Assembly: GCF_000373485.1 (NCBI RefSeq)
Contig: NZ_KB891578.1
Coordinates: forward strand, 1-64,000
Direction: 5' to 3'
Source of the DNA: Dasania marina DSM 21967
GTDB taxonomy: Bacteria > Pseudomonadota > Gammaproteobacteria > Pseudomonadales > Dasaniaceae
Length of the DNA stretch: 64,000 nt
Numbering within the stretch: position 1 is the stretch's first letter; each line of letters starts with the position of its first letter. Below, in pieces: positions 7,353 through 17,823 of the stretch. A program made the position numbers and the translations under genes. The notes beneath the pieces were generated by a model, which was not told the DNA's origin, made no database searches, and saw nothing but the letters and a program-made list of their open reading frames with translations.

Positions 7353-10300
7353 CTAACTAACGACTGTTAAGTCTTCCATAAAATCCAGCATCCCCTGCTG
7401 CCTAATCGTTTTTCTATGATTGGCCCATAGCTCGGCAATTTTTTCTTGGTTACAGGCTTTTCTATCCACGAGTACCCGCGTATTCAACTCACCAATTTTT
7501 TCGGTGGTGGGGCATTTGCTAAATACCACCTGGTTGCTAATTAAATCCATAAACGGACCGGATTTGCTAGTGGGCATAATAAAGATTAGCTGTAGGCCTA
7601 AAGCTTGGGTTAAATAGTTGATAACCTCGCGCGAGCGGGTCTCATCCATTTTTGAGAACGCTTCATCCACCAACACCATACGGCAGTGGCTGCTGCCTTC
7701 GTTAAACTTAAAGGCCGAGGTGACCGCTGCGGCGCGTATGATATAGGCCGGTGTTTCTAACTGGCCACCCGAACCAGTGCCGTATTTACTTAAGGCTATA
7801 GGTTCTTTATCCAGCGGCGTTTTGTAAATTTCGTAGCGGCGATAGTGGCGGTAATCGCTAATGCGCTGCAGCTCTTGCAGGGCGAACTGGCTGTCTTTAT
7901 CTAGCAACATGCTTAACAGTTTGTCGCGCACTTGGCAGCTTTTGGCGCTGAGTTCTATGTCAAATAGGGTGCTGCCATCGCCTAAGCTGGGTATGTCGAT
8001 TACCTCTTTAAAAAAGCGCCAGTACTCTTGGTATTCCGGTACCCAGTCATAGCCAAAGCTAAAGCGCTCTTGGTCTGAGCCGAAGACGTGATGCTCTAGC
8101 TCTTGGTTTAAGTCGTCCAGTATGCGTTTGCCATCACTAATGGATTGGTAAATAGAGTGGCAGAGGTTGGTGACAAAGGCGGTGTTGAAGCTCTCTTTTA
8201 AACTGGTAATTTTTTCGTGCTTTTCGACTAATACATTATTTTTTAAGCCGTTATATACCCCAGCAATTTGCTCTTGCAGGGCCACCATGTTTTTAAAGTG
8301 CTCGGCATTGTGGGGCTCGCCACTGTGGTTGAAATAGACAATATTATTGTAGGCGCTGCTGTTTTGATTATGGTGGGTAACGGTTTCGTATAGCTGCCGG
8401 TCGGTTTTATCTAGGCGAGCTAGGCAGTCGTGGTTGTCGGCCACAAAGGAGTATTCGCCCATAGCGCTGTTGGCGCGCTGCTCGGCTTGCTCCAGCATAA
8501 CCTCGCCATCAAAGCGCGGGTACATATCACTGGCGGCTAACACTAAGGCTTCTTTGATCTCTTGTAGCGCTTGCAATTGCTCGCGTTCGTTTTCAAACTT
8601 TTCTAAATTATGTTCAAGCACTCGTACCTTGCTGTTATAAGCGCCGCGTTGTTCGCTGAGCTGTTGCAGCTGCGCTTCTATGTCTTGGTGTTGCTGCTGC
8701 TTATCGGCCAGTTGTGCTTCTAGTTCTTCAAAGTCGCTGAGGTCTAAATTGGCTAGCTGTGTTTCGGCCATATCGAGTTGGCGATAGTGGCTAAGCATAC
8801 GGCTAATAATGTCGCTGCATTCGACTACTTGTATATAGTTGACCAATTCATGAACGCGGGCGGTATCTTGATAGGCAGTTTCCAACTGTTGGCTTTGCTG
8901 TTCTAAGTTGTGCAGCTCGCTTTGTTTAGCGCTAAGGGCGCGCTCCCTAGCGCCTTGGCCAAACACTAGCTGGCCATCGTTAAGATCGCATCGGAATAGG
9001 CTGTAACTGCCCGAGCCTAAACCATCGGCGGTTAAGCCGCGGGCGGTTTGTTTTAAGTTTTCTTCGTTGTCTACCCGCACCACCGCGCCGTAAGAGGCTT
9101 GAATAAAGTACTGGGCAATTTTGTGCTCAAAGGCCATCACTGCAACGATAGACTCTTTAGATAGGCTGAGCTTGCTGGCATCACGTTGCGCCTTAGCGCC
9201 TTGAATAATTTTGGCGCTATTACGTTTGCCTTTGATGGAGCGAACAATACGTATAGCCTGCGCCTCGTATTCGGGCTCGACGATAATAGAAAAACGCGCG
9301 CCGCCCAAATAGCCTTCTATGGCCATTTGCCACTGCGGGTCTAACACTTCCACGTAATCGCATAATACGCAGGGCTTGGCCTGCGGGCACTGTTGCTCTA
9401 TGGCGGCTATGGCGGCCTCAACATGGGGCGGGTAGCTTACTTGGTGATTAGTGAGGTGTTTGATCTCGTTGTTTTTGTTGTGCAATTGGCTATTTAATTT
9501 ATCTAGCTGTTCTTTTTTAGTTTGCTGCAGCGAAAATAATTGATCGCGTATGCTCACGCCGCTGGCTTCGCGCTCGCCTTGGTGTAATAGCTGGCCTAAT
9601 TGGCGGTGGCTGTTTTCTAACTGGCTAACATCACTAAGCTTTTGCTCTAGGGCGCTAATACCTACCCAATCTTTGGTGAGCACTTGCTGCATGTCTAGGC
9701 CGGTATCGCTGGGGCCGTCTATCACTGCTTTGAGTTGTTTGCGAAAAGCTTTACTGTCTAGGGTGTTTATTTCTAGGCCCAGCGAAAGCTCCTGTAGCTT
9801 TTGTGCCAGTTGCTTGGCCGCTTGGTGGTTTTTGGCGAATTGCTGATCTTGCTCTAGCAGCGGTTTTACTTGCGCGACTAACTGGTCTTGATAGTTTTTT
9901 ATATCGCTTTCTAACTGATCTTTATTTTTTAGCGCGCTAATGCCGCTGCGCTGCGCCTCTAATTGCACTAACTGGGTATGCAATAACTGTTTGGCTTGCT
10001 TGGCTTTGTCTAATTGTAGTCCGGTATCGTTAATGGCCTCTAGGTTGCGGCGTTGATCATCTTTTTGCTTGAGGTAATCTTGTTGCTTCAGTAATAGCTG
10101 GCGCGTGACTTCGGCGTACTCGCCGCTGCAGTGCTGGCCCCAATCTTCTATATAGCTTTGGGTGGCGATTTGCGCGCTGTCTAAGTTACCTATGGCTTCT
10201 TTTATGTAGCGGGTTTCCTCGTCCATACTGTGTATGGTTTTCATCAACTCGGAAACTTGTTTAATATCTTCTGATAAATCTTTAGGGTCTAGAATTTCTT

Positions 10301-11003
10301 TAGCGACAAATTCGGTGATGCTTTTAACGGGTTTATAGGCCATAAAGTTAGAAAAGGTACGCGCCGCGTGTTTGGCTTCTCTGTCATTAACGGCACCTTT
10401 TAAGCCTTTAAACGCGCCATACAATCTGCGTAAGTAGGGGCCTTTTTTGTCGTAGCTTTCTACCGCGTCTTTGCCTAGGCGTATGCGTAGGAGGTTGGCG
10501 ATTTCAGTGATGGGGACTATTGTTTTACCGCCAGCTTCTTCTTTAACAAAATCGCTAAGGCTAAGGGCGTGATTGGGCACAATTAAAAACAATAAGTCAT
10601 CTTGCCGCGCCTGCCTAGTGGCATTGGCGGTATCTATGCGCGCTCTTACGCACATGACTGCGGTAAACACCTCGCCAGTTTCACCCTGAGTGGGGTGGAA
10701 GACGCCAGCTACATAGCCGTCGGTTAACGTAGTGCGGGCATAGCTGCCGTCGTCACAACCTAAAACATAGGACGCTAGGGTGCGCACTTGCTTACCGCCG
10801 CGGCCGCGCTGGGTGGTTTCATCTTGGCCGGGGTTATAGGTGAATAAGTTTTCGTGTGCGGCTGTCATTAGTGACTGTATGCCATCGGCGGCGGTAGTTT
10901 TACCTGAGCCATTGCCGCCGGAAAATAAATTAATGGGGCCAAAATCAAATTCTAAATGGGGGATATTACCCCAGTTAACGTATATGCCGCGCTTACAAAA
11001 CAT
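7353..11003 (-). CDS. SMC-like ATPase (MksB/JetC-like)
   Basis: Large SMC-type ATPase of 1216 residues, motor of a Mks/Wadjet-like condensin. Near the N-terminus is Walker [10 protein letters not shown] (about 29-37). Two long coiled-coil stretches rich in Gln, Leu and Glu (about 290-530 and 690-860) flank a hinge region (about 540-680, around [17 protein letters not shown]). The ABC signature SGGQ is in [15 protein letters not shown], followed by Walker [14 protein letters not shown] and a D-loop. It overlaps the JetB-like gene by 11 bases and is the last gene of the operon. Known relatives extrude DNA loops and, with a JetD nuclease, cut circular plasmids. No JetD gene follows; the next gene is a convergent DUF1971. 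Confidence 0.88.
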   Translation of the reverse strand: MFCKRGIYVNWGNIPHLEFDFGPINLFSGGNGSGKTTAADGIQSLMTAAHENLFTYNPGQDETTQRGRGGKQVRTLASYVLGCDDGSYARTTLTDGYVAGVFHPTQGETGEVFTAVMCVRARIDTANATRQARQDDLLFLIVPNHALSLSDFVKEEAGGKTIVPITEIANLLRIRLGKDAVESYDKKGPYLRRLYGAFKGLKGAVNDREAKHAARTFSNFMAYKPVKSITEFVAKEILDPKDLSEDIKQVSELMKTIHSMDEETRYIKEAIGNLDSAQIATQSYIEDWGQHCSGEYAEVTRQLLLKQQDYLKQKDDQRRNLEAINDTGLQLDKAKQAKQLLHTQLVQLEAQRSGISALKNKDQLESDIKNYQDQLVAQVKPLLEQDQQFAKNHQAAKQLAQKLQELSLGLEINTLDSKAFRKQLKAVIDGPSDTGLDMQQVLTKDWVGISALEQKLSDVSQLENSHRQLGQLLHQGEREASGVSIRDQLFSLQQTKKEQLDKLNSQLHNKNNEIKHLTNHQVSYPPHVEAAIAAIEQQCPQAKPCVLCDYVEVLDPQWQMAIEGYLGGARFSIIVEPEYEAQAIRIVRSIKGKRNSAKIIQGAKAQRDASKLSLSKESIVAVMAFEHKIAQYFIQASYGAVVRVDNEENLKQTARGLTADGLGSGSYSLFRCDLNDGQLVFGQGARERALSAKQSELHNLEQQSQQLETAYQDTARVHELVNYIQVVECSDIISRMLSHYRQLDMAETQLANLDLSDFEELEAQLADKQQQHQDIEAQLQQLSEQRGAYNSKVRVLEHNLEKFENEREQLQALQEIKEALVLAASDMYPRFDGEVMLEQAEQRANSAMGEYSFVADNHDCLARLDKTDRQLYETVTHHNQNSSAYNNIVYFNHSGEPHNAEHFKNMVALQEQIAGVYNGLKNNVLVEKHEKITSLKESFNTAFVTNLCHSIYQSISDGKRILDDLNQELEHHVFGSDQERFSFGYDWVPEYQEYWRFFKEVIDIPSLGDGSTLFDIELSAKSCQVRDKLLSMLLDKDSQFALQELQRISDYRHYRRYEIYKTPLDKEPIALSKYGTGSGGQLETPAYIIRAAAVTSAFKFNEGSSHCRMVLVDEAFSKMDETRSREVINYLTQALGLQLIFIMPTSKSGPFMDLISNQVVFSKCPTTEKIGELNTRVLVDRKACNQEKIAELWANHRKTIRQQGMLDFMEDLTVVS

Positions 11004-11703
11004 CCGTGGCTTCCTCGTTGCTGTTGCTTGTGTTGTTAGTTGTGTTGCTGGATGAGCTGTTAGCGTCGGTGGCGGTTTGTGGATAGAGGCTGTCTAGCAC
11101 CTCACTGCTAACAAAGCTGGTAATGCTGGGTTGTATGCTAATCCAACTTTCGGCAGATTCTAAATCGGCTTCGGCATTAAAATGGATTAGTCGCAGCTGG
11201 CGCAGACGTTTAAAAATAGCTTTGCGCTCGCCTAAATTATCGGGCAGGGAGCGGCGCAGTAAGTTTTTATGGGCGATGGCTAAGCCTTCTAGCGGTAACA
11301 GCACGCAGCCTTTTTCGTCTACTTGGCCTTCGCGCAGGGATTTTTCATATTCAACTCGCAACACCAAAATAACCGCCACTTCTTGTTGATTGGGTTTTAC
11401 CCTAAAGCCATTATTAAAAGCGTCGCTGTCGGGGTCTATCATGCCGGGAACGCTGGCACCGGGTGGATATAAGCGCACAAATTTAAATTTGTTATCGTGT
11501 TGCAGGCGAACTTTTAAGGGCGATAGGTAATCTTCGACTAAGTCTTGGCAGATGATATAGCGGTCGTAGAGTTTGGCTTCGACATGGCTCTCATCACGGC
11601 TAATTACGCCGTAATCTAATAGGCGTATTAGCAGCTCCGAAAAATCATCGGGGCTGAGGTTTAGTTTTTTTAGGCTGGTGGCTATCAGCTCGGACAGTAT
11701 CAT
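10993..11703 (-). CDS. JetB/MksE-like condensin subunit (DUF4194)
   Basis: DUF4194-type protein of 236 residues, the small kite-like subunit that bridges the SMC ATPase and the kleisin. The N-terminal winged-helix-like region ([20 protein letters not shown]) and the block [19 protein letters not shown] are characteristic of MksE/JetB proteins. The Asn- and Ser-rich tail ([15 protein letters not shown]) is low complexity and probably disordered. It lies 33 bases after the JetA-like gene and overlaps the SMC gene. The length equals that of Pseudomonas MksE. Confidence 0.82.
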   Translation of the reverse strand: MILSELIATSLKKLNLSPDDFSELLIRLLDYGVISRDESHVEAKLYDRYIICQDLVEDYLSPLKVRLQHDNKFKFVRLYPPGASVPGMIDPDSDAFNNGFRVKPNQQEVAVILVLRVEYEKSLREGQVDEKGCVLLPLEGLAIAHKNLLRRSLPDNLGERKAIFKRLRQLRLIHFNAEADLESAESWISIQPSITSFVSSEVLDSLYPQTATDANSSSSNTTNNTSNSNEEATDVL

Positions 11704-11736
11704 AGGCGTCAGTCTTTAGTTATGAGTCGCTAGTCG

Positions 11737-13224
11737 CTAGTTATTTGGTTTGTTAAGTAGTTCTATGGTGAATTCGTCGTAGGATTTGTAGTATTCAGAG
11801 TTGCTTACGGTGTTGCCGGTAGGGCTAACCTTAAACGCTAACTCTGAACTTAGGTTGTTAATCGCGCCTACTTCTATAACGTGGGCCATGGCTAGCAAAT
11901 CATTGGCGTTGTCTATGGGTAGTTGCTTGGTAGAAATGCGGCCGCCGTCGCGCAGGGCGTTAAGCACATAGTGGTGTACTTGCTTACCGTTAATCATAAA
12001 AGCTTGATCTAGTAATTGCTGAATCATTAACTCGCGTTGAGCGCCGCTATCAATTTCGCCATGTTCTTGTACGCTGCTATCCACCCATTGTTTTTGTTTG
12101 CGCTCTTGCAGCTTAATGGCTTGCGGGTCTACCCATTGCAGCTTCAATGTGGCCATGGCCTGGCTGGCATTTTGCAGCCGGTGCTGGTAATCGGCTTCGG
12201 GTAGGTCGGCCAGCTCGCGGCATACTTCCACTAAATCATTATTGTGCTGGCTGTTGAGGTAGCTAATTTGGCGAATAATTATGTCGGCGCGTTTGGTAAA
12301 ACTGTGCAGGGCGCGACGCAGGGCGGGCAGCATGATGTCGGCGGCGTTGCGCATGCGTTGCTCTATGCTATCTAACACATACCATAAGTAGGATTGCTCG
12401 GGCTGGCATAAGTCGGGCAGGGTGCGGCGCAGTTGTCGCTCGGCCTCTTGTTTAAAATCTTTGTTTTTGCGGCGAATTTTGGCTATGACTTTATTGATAT
12501 CGTCGCGGTGTTTCTCTACGCTGTCGGCAGATAAACGCACGGCTATATCGGGCTGAAAGCGTTTTTCCATAAATTCAAAAAACTGATCGCTGGCCTGCTG
12601 CACTAATTGCTGGGCCTCTACCTCGCGCACCAACTCGCGCTTGCGCTCCTCTAACTCTGAGATAACATCGGTAAAGTCGGTGATAATGCGCTCGGAATAT
12701 TCATAGGCATCCAGCAAGTCGTAAACTTCGCCGCGATTAATAAAAGCCTCTAAGGCATTCAGTGTATTGCGGGTATTGCGGTGGCGGGTGCGTATTTGGC
12801 TATTATCCGACTCTAATAAGGCCAGCGAGAAAATACGACCCATGCGGCTAAAAGGATAGGTGGATTGCAGTGTGGCGGCATCCACTTGGCACTCTAACCA
12901 GCCAGCTTCTATTAATTGCTTGAGTACCCAGTTGGCTTGCTCGCGGTGGTTTTTAAAGCGCTGTTCTTGTTCGTGTGCTTGTTCTTTATATAGCTCTGGC
13001 TGCTGGCTTTGCTCTGGCGGCTCAACTTCAAATACCAAGTCCTGCGAGCGGGCCAGCGCTTCTTCTAAAATCTCTATCAACTGGCTGCGGTTTAGCGACT
13101 GGCCATAATCTGCGCTAGAGCTGTATTGACGTTGATACAAAAGCACCAGGCACTGCACGATCTGCTCGCGGTATTTGCTAGACAGGGGCTTAAAAAATTG
13201 TAGGCGTTCATCGTTAAAAAACAT
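11737..13224 (-). CDS. JetA/MksF-like kleisin subunit
   Basis: First gene of the SMC operon; 495 residues, matching MksF/JetA kleisin-type subunits. It has an N-terminal helical domain beginning FFNDERLQFFKPLSSKYREQ, a long helical middle (EELEERKRELVREVEAQQLV and neighbours) predicted to form coiled coil, and a C-terminal winged-helix-like part (VHHYVLNALRDGGRISTKQL). Family proteins link the two ATPase heads and recruit the small subunit. The three genes together reproduce the order jetA-jetB-jetC without jetD. Its promoter should lie in 13225-13465, shared with the divergent M48 protease gene. Confidence 0.83.
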   Translation of the reverse strand: MFFNDERLQFFKPLSSKYREQIVQCLVLLYQRQYSSSADYGQSLNRSQLIEILEEALARSQDLVFEVEPPEQSQQPELYKEQAHEQEQRFKNHREQANWVLKQLIEAGWLECQVDAATLQSTYPFSRMGRIFSLALLESDNSQIRTRHRNTRNTLNALEAFINRGEVYDLLDAYEYSERIITDFTDVISELEERKRELVREVEAQQLVQQASDQFFEFMEKRFQPDIAVRLSADSVEKHRDDINKVIAKIRRKNKDFKQEAERQLRRTLPDLCQPEQSYLWYVLDSIEQRMRNAADIMLPALRRALHSFTKRADIIIRQISYLNSQHNNDLVEVCRELADLPEADYQHRLQNASQAMATLKLQWVDPQAIKLQERKQKQWVDSSVQEHGEIDSGAQRELMIQQLLDQAFMINGKQVHHYVLNALRDGGRISTKQLPIDNANDLLAMAHVIEVGAINNLSSELAFKVSPTGNTVSNSEYYKSYDEFTIELLNKPNN

Positions 13225-13465
13225 GATGAGTCTTAGGTGCTGGGTGAGTGCGGCGCTGGCTTACTGCGTGTATTTTTGTGGGCTGATTGTAACGTAAGGC
13301 CATGGGGGAGAGTAGGGCTTAATGGCATTTGTGTGCGCTAGATGGGCTTGAAAATACGACAGATAGTATTGGTTGTTTTTTGCACTGCATCTAGTTTGGA
13401 ATGGTCGCTAGATATTCTGCTTAATGCGGTTAAAATAGCCTCAACTACACCCGCAAGGATTCGAC

Positions 13466-14302
13466 ATGCCCCGCTTTATTATTAGCCTATTACTGTGCTC
13501 ACTAGTCAGCGCCTGCGCCACTTCGCCCACGGGCCGCAAGCAATTAATGATGGTGGATAGCGATCAAATAGCCCCGGCTGCGGCTAAGTCCTTTACTGAG
13601 ATGAAACAGCAGGAGCGGTTGGAGAAGGATAAGGCGGTGAACCGCTATGTGCACTGCGTGATAGACCCGCTAATTGTCGAGGCCACTGCCGACTATGAGT
13701 TTTTGCCCCCTAACTGGGATATAGCGGTATTTAACAGCGATAGCGTGAATGCCTTTGCCATGCCCGGTGGCAAGGTGGGGGTTTATACCGCGCTGCTGCA
13801 ATTAGCCGAAACGCCCGATCAACTAGCGGCGGTGATGGGTCATGAAATAGGCCATGTGATTGCCAGACACTCAGCCGAGCGCATGTCTACCGCACAGCTT
13901 ACCGTAATAGGTATGACGTTAGCAGGCATAGCCACCGCTAATAACGAGCAGCAGTCCATTATTATGGCGGCTCTGGGTATGGGTGCCTATGTGGGCGTGC
14001 AGCTGCCCTTTAGCCGCACCCATGAAACAGAGGCCGACGATATAGGCCAGCGCCTAATGGCTAAAGCCGGCTTCGACCCCGCCCACGCGGTACGTCTGTG
14101 GCAGCTGATGGCAGGTAACGGTAAGACGCCACCAGAGTTACTGTCCACCCACCCCGACCCTAATAATCGCGCTGAGCGCCTGCGCGAAAACCTCGGCAAA
14201 ATGCGGCCTTTATATTTACAGGCCAAAGCTGCGGGCAAAAACCCTCAGTGCAATAAGCCTGTTATCCCTAAAACTGTTAAGCCTGCTGAGAAGGCGGGGT
14301 AG
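13466..14302 (+). CDS. M48-family metalloprotease lipoprotein
   Basis: Zinc endopeptidase anchored in the envelope. A signal peptide ends in the lipobox LVSAC, so Cys16 would be lipidated. The active site HEIGH lies at about residues 126-130, extended to HVIARH, with the third zinc ligand supplied by the Glu in THETEADDIG. Family members (LoiP/BepA-like) help outer-membrane quality control. The C-terminus is Lys- and Pro-rich. The ATG follows AAGGATT. It is transcribed away from the SMC operon. Exact substrates are unknown. Confidence 0.88.
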   Translation: MPRFIISLLLCSLVSACATSPTGRKQLMMVDSDQIAPAAAKSFTEMKQQERLEKDKAVNRYVHCVIDPLIVEATADYEFLPPNWDIAVFNSDSVNAFAMPGGKVGVYTALLQLAETPDQLAAVMGHEIGHVIARHSAERMSTAQLTVIGMTLAGIATANNEQQSIIMAALGMGAYVGVQLPFSRTHETEADDIGQRLMAKAGFDPAHAVRLWQLMAGNGKTPPELLSTHPDPNNRAERLRENLGKMRPLYLQAKAAGKNPQCNKPVIPKTVKPAEKAG

Positions 14303-14346
14303 TGGGGGCTGGTACGGCTTGCTGGATTTGTGTTGATATGGGCCTG

Positions 14347-14373
14347 CTCATGCCGGCCTGCGAGCCGGAATCC
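14347..14373. repeat. Single REP-like palindrome
   Basis: CTCATGCCGGCCTGCGAGCC continues into GGAATCC. It has the same plan (CAT-CCGG-loop-CCGG-ATCC) as the ends of the 24977-25710 repeats, but a different loop. It sits between two convergent genes, the usual place for REP elements. Confidence 0.5.
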
Positions 14374-14442
14374 AAAGCAACAAAGCTAGCAACACTCGAG
14401 TATTAAATTCACCCTTTTTTAACCGGGGCTAATACTTTCAAT

Positions 14443-15729
14443 TTAAAGCATGGCCGACAGCAAGGTGGCGGTGCCGAGAAAGGAAATAAACCCTGCCACA
14501 TCGGTCACGGTGGTTAAAATAATGGACGAGGCGGTGGCTGGGTCTTGCCCTATTCGCACTAAAATCATCGGTACTAAGGCGCCCGCCAACCCAGCAGCGA
14601 TCATAGAGCACACCATGGCGATGGCGATAACTAACGCCAGGCCAAAAGATTGGCTCCACACATATACGCCTAAACCACAGGTGATTGCCAGCACGCAGCC
14701 GTCGATCAAACCGACTTTCAGCTCTTTGGCTAGCACGATTTTCCATTGCAAACCGGTGACTTCTTTAAGTGCGAGGCCGCGCATGGTTACCGCTAAAGCC
14801 TGGGAGCCGGCGTTACCCGATTGGCCGGCGACTACCGGCAGCAGTATGGCCAGTGCGGTAAATTGCGCAATGGTAGCTTCAAATATGCCCACTACGGAAG
14901 CCGCTAAAAAGGCGGTAAGCAAATTAATATGCAGCCAAGGCAGGCGTTTTTTGACGGCAAACAGGGCTGGCGAAAGCGCCCGTTCATCAGCGCTGGCGCC
15001 CACCATGGTTTGGATGTTTACGGTTGCTTCATCTTCCGCCGCTTGAAACAGCGCCGCGTAGCGAACCACGCCAATCAATTTACGGTCGTGGTCAATAACG
15101 GGAATGGAGTCGGTGCGGTATAGGTCAAAGGTTTTGACTAGCTCCTCCCGCCTATCGGTTAACTGGGCTGTGCCTTCCACGGGGTTTAACAGGCTAGTAA
15201 GCAGTGTTTCGCCGGTAGATAGCGCCATATCCTGTAAGTCGACCCGGCCCGCTAGTTGGCCATTATCGTCGACAACATAGATGGATCGTGTGCGGCGGCG
15301 ATTAGAGTCACGAACACGTTCTAGTGCCTCGTGTACTGTCATGTTGCTACGGTAATGGCCGTGTAGCCTGTCCATGTAATAACCGGCGGTATTCTCTGGG
15401 AATGCTAGCAGTTTGCGAATCTCGCTGGCGCTACCTTCCGATAGTGCGGCTAACAAGTCGTCGCGCTCTAACTCATTGAGGTTACGCAATATAGTTAAGG
15501 TGGTGCCTATGGATAAGCTGGCTATCAGTTCAAGTTGTAATGCCTGCGGTAGGGCGAGAAATCGCTCGCGTACATGGCCAGGATCTAGGCGTTCAAACAG
15601 TGGGCTTAGGCTAGCAACGGGTACCCCGCTAATGTCTAAGTGCTGGGTGTTGGCCTGTTCAATAAAGCGTGCGGCTTCCACCGGGTGGCGGAAAAAGTAA
15701 TCGGCCTTAAGGGCATTAATCAGGTTCAA
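14443..15729 (-). CDS. mgtE: Magnesium transporter MgtE
   Basis: Mg2+ channel of the MgtE family, 428 residues. Order: N-terminal superhelical domain (1-130), a pair of CBS domains (about 135-255; VVDDNGQLAGRVDL and SIPVIDHDRKLIGVV) that gate the pore by binding Mg2+, then a five-helix membrane domain with the signature PVVAGQSGNAGSQ. It overlaps the upstream MgtE-like regulatory gene by 14 bases, suggesting translational coupling. Typical MgtE are about 450 residues, so this copy is slightly short at the N-domain. It acts in the inner membrane. Confidence 0.93.
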   Translation of the reverse strand: MNLINALKADYFFRHPVEAARFIEQANTQHLDISGVPVASLSPLFERLDPGHVRERFLALPQALQLELIASLSIGTTLTILRNLNELERDDLLAALSEGSASEIRKLLAFPENTAGYYMDRLHGHYRSNMTVHEALERVRDSNRRRTRSIYVVDDNGQLAGRVDLQDMALSTGETLLTSLLNPVEGTAQLTDRREELVKTFDLYRTDSIPVIDHDRKLIGVVRYAALFQAAEDEATVNIQTMVGASADERALSPALFAVKKRLPWLHINLLTAFLAASVVGIFEATIAQFTALAILLPVVAGQSGNAGSQALAVTMRGLALKEVTGLQWKIVLAKELKVGLIDGCVLAITCGLGVYVWSQSFGLALVIAIAMVCSMIAAGLAGALVPMILVRIGQDPATASSIILTTVTDVAGFISFLGTATLLSAML

Positions 15730-16537
15730 CGCGGTTTCTCCCTACGGTGATTTCCATCAGGCTGGCGCAGACATCGATATAGCCGGTGGCAACTTCGCCT
15801 ATTAATTCACCCAGTCCGAAATGCTCATCGATTAAACCATTGTGTGCTCTGACTAGCTGTTCAAAGCTTAACGCACCCAGTAAACGTGACTGGTTGTCGA
15901 TAACGGGCAGCGCGCGAAATCGTGTCCACTGCGGTGCCGCTAGGGCAGCGGCAAAGGGGGTAATGCCGCTTAGGGCTTCGACATGCTGTAATACATCGGC
16001 AATAGTGCGGTCGGTATTTTTTTCCTGCAATAACACCATGCTTGAAACTATCCCCTGATATTCGCCGAACTCATTGATGACAAAGATGGGTTGCTCCTCA
16101 GTTACATCATTGTTAATCAATTGTTCGAGTACGACGCGACAGCGGTTGCTTAGCTCCACCCGCACAAAATCTGGGCTAGCGATGCCCGATAAGGTTTTCA
16201 ATGAGTTGTGAAACAAGCGGCTTAGCTGTTCCTTATCATGCTCTAGGGCCTCCGCCAGTACCTGCTGTTGGAGGTCGCTGGCCATATGAGAGACCAAGGA
16301 CGTCACATCCGCATAGTGGCCGGCTACTAGCATTGCCCCCAGCTTGCGCTGGCAGAGAGTGTGTAGCACCGCTGACAGTGGCCTGCTGGCTAACCTTGAG
16401 GCTACCGCGCAGGCGGTTTCGTCAGGCAGCGTTTGCAGTAGTGCAGCAACTTCTTCGGCGGGGTGATTATCCATACGGTCAGCCACATCCCCAGGGTGAT
16501 GGCTGGCAAAATTAACCAGTAGGCTATCAACGTTCAT
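15716..16537 (-). CDS. Stand-alone MgtE N-domain plus CBS protein
   Basis: Soluble 273-residue protein that reproduces the cytosolic half of MgtE: helical N-domain (about 1-130, HPAEEVAALLQTLPDETACA) and two CBS motifs (about 135-260, PIFVINEFGEYQGIVSS and ALPVIDNQSRLLGALS). There is no membrane domain. It overlaps mgtE downstream (14 bases) and the channel gene upstream (4 bases). Inference: it may pair with the full MgtE as a hetero-subunit or act as a separate Mg2+ or nucleotide sensor. The alternative, a degenerate duplicate of mgtE that lost its pore, is less likely given the tight operon overlaps. Confidence 0.78.
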   Translation of the reverse strand: MNVDSLLVNFASHHPGDVADRMDNHPAEEVAALLQTLPDETACAVASRLASRPLSAVLHTLCQRKLGAMLVAGHYADVTSLVSHMASDLQQQVLAEALEHDKEQLSRLFHNSLKTLSGIASPDFVRVELSNRCRVVLEQLINNDVTEEQPIFVINEFGEYQGIVSSMVLLQEKNTDRTIADVLQHVEALSGITPFAAALAAPQWTRFRALPVIDNQSRLLGALSFEQLVRAHNGLIDEHFGLGELIGEVATGYIDVCASLMEITVGRNRVEPD

Positions 16538-17289
16538 GGGCTTACCACAGTGACGTCGAGTTCAAGAAAACGAGCAGACGGTATGTGGGTAACACCGGCT
16601 TCGGTTTCTAGTGCTACACCGGTAGCGGTGAACTCGATAATAATACCGCGAGCATCGCCAATTATAATGGTATCGCCCACGGCTAAGTGCGCTAGCCCGC
16701 GGCGCGCAAGCAGGTTAGCTACTAAGGTTTTTGAACCCAGTGCAAAGGCTAAGGAGAGGCCGCCTAGGCAAGAGGCTAGGATAATCACTATCACATTGGT
16801 GACAAAAGTGACGTCAATTTTCATTTGCTCTAGGCCGGTCATCACAGCAGTAATCACCACGATGAATTGTGCTAGGCGTGGTAACAATTTGCTTTGGCCT
16901 GGGTGTAGTAAGTTGCTGACTACGCTATAAACCAAAATCCCCAGTAAATAACCAGAGATAATAATAAAGCCGCCTAGCAAAATTTGCGGGATATAACCGA
17001 GAAATAAATCTAGCCATTCGGTGAGCGCGAAAATACCGAGAATGCGAATAGCAAGCAATAGGAAAAAAATCACAGTGGCGTAATAAACCACTCGTGAAAT
17101 GATGCCTCGCGGTGTTGCCGTTGCTAATTGGTCGGCACGTAAAGGTGAGATTTTTCGTACAAATCTATCGAGTAGGTTTAGCAGTTTTTCAAACCATCTG
17201 GCTATAAAACCCGCGACGATAATTCCGCAGATAGCTACGCCTATCGCAATAAACTCAGGGTGTTGATTGAGGTAAGAGCTATTCATCAA
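16534..17289 (-). CDS. CmpX-like small mechanosensitive channel protein
   Basis: Inner-membrane protein of 251 residues with about five hydrophobic helices and a small C-terminal beta domain (GLAHLAVGDTIIIGDARGII). The repeated helix pattern (LGYIPQILLGGFIIISGYLL, GGLSLAFALGSKTLVANLL) matches the conserved TM-helix family of MscS-related, CmpX-like proteins. First gene of an overlapping run with the MgtE-like CBS protein and mgtE, suggesting a shared role in ion or osmotic homeostasis. The ion conducted is unknown. Confidence 0.75.
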   Translation of the reverse strand: MMNSSYLNQHPEFIAIGVAICGIIVAGFIARWFEKLLNLLDRFVRKISPLRADQLATATPRGIISRVVYYATVIFFLLLAIRILGIFALTEWLDLFLGYIPQILLGGFIIISGYLLGILVYSVVSNLLHPGQSKLLPRLAQFIVVITAVMTGLEQMKIDVTFVTNVIVIILASCLGGLSLAFALGSKTLVANLLARRGLAHLAVGDTIIIGDARGIIIEFTATGVALETEAGVTHIPSARFLELDVTVVSP

Positions 17290-17586
17290 TATAGATTCCT
17301 AGTGGTTTAGAAATAAATTGCTTTTATAGTCAATACATAAACGCAGTGTGCGGGTAAATGTGCTTGCAGTATAGCGTAGTTGAATAGTCCGTATTTTGCT
17401 TAGATTAAGCGGCTATTATTAAATAAAAAATGGCGGTTGTTATCAATAGAGTGTGCTAATTAATAATATTACTAGTTAAAACATTACAATGCTTAGGGAT
17501 ATTAAGCATGGAAAAATACACGATTGAATCGCCTCTACGTCACTAGACACTCTTAACGTTACAGTGTATTTAAAGAGGAGGCCACT
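17290..17586. other. Intergenic, A+T-rich
   Basis: No gene is visible. The first part probably carries the promoter of the minus-strand channel operon. The last 40 bases before 17587 (GTATTTAAAGAGGAGGCC) are the ribosome-binding leader of the IS3 relic and may be the remains of its left end. Confidence 0.5.
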
Positions 17587-17823
17587 ATGGCTGGGGAAAG
17601 ATACACCGAAGAATTCAAGCTTGCTGCTGTTAAGCAGGTCACCGAAAAAGGCTACTCGATAGCGGATGTTGCCAAGCGCTTGTATAACTGGCGAGATCGT
17701 TATGGGGAAGGGGTCGCGGAGTATCAGGCTAAGTAGTCCTCCCATAAGGAGTTACACAGGCTCAAGGCCGAATTAAAACGGGTGACAGAGGCGCGCGATA
17801 TTCTAAAAGAGGCCGCTATTTAA
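17587..17823 (+). pseudogene. IS3-family OrfA transposase remnant
   Basis: Reads MAGERYTEEFKLAAVKQVTE, then AKRL-YNWRDRYGEG, an in-frame TAG at 17734 and ELHRLKAELKRVTEARDILK to a TAA at 17821. This is the standard IS3-family OrfA (helix-turn-helix plus leucine zipper), but it has lost about seven residues between AKRL and YNW and carries an internal amber codon. No OrfB follows. The ribosome site (GAGGAGG) is still present. It is a dead relic, useful only as a mark of past insertion. Confidence 0.85.

Noticed and set aside
14438-15123. Plus- and minus-strand frames over mgtE
   Set aside because: Shadows of the well-supported mgtE reading frame.
17476-17745. 89-codon minus-strand frame
   Set aside because: It is antisense to the recognisable IS3 OrfA relic.
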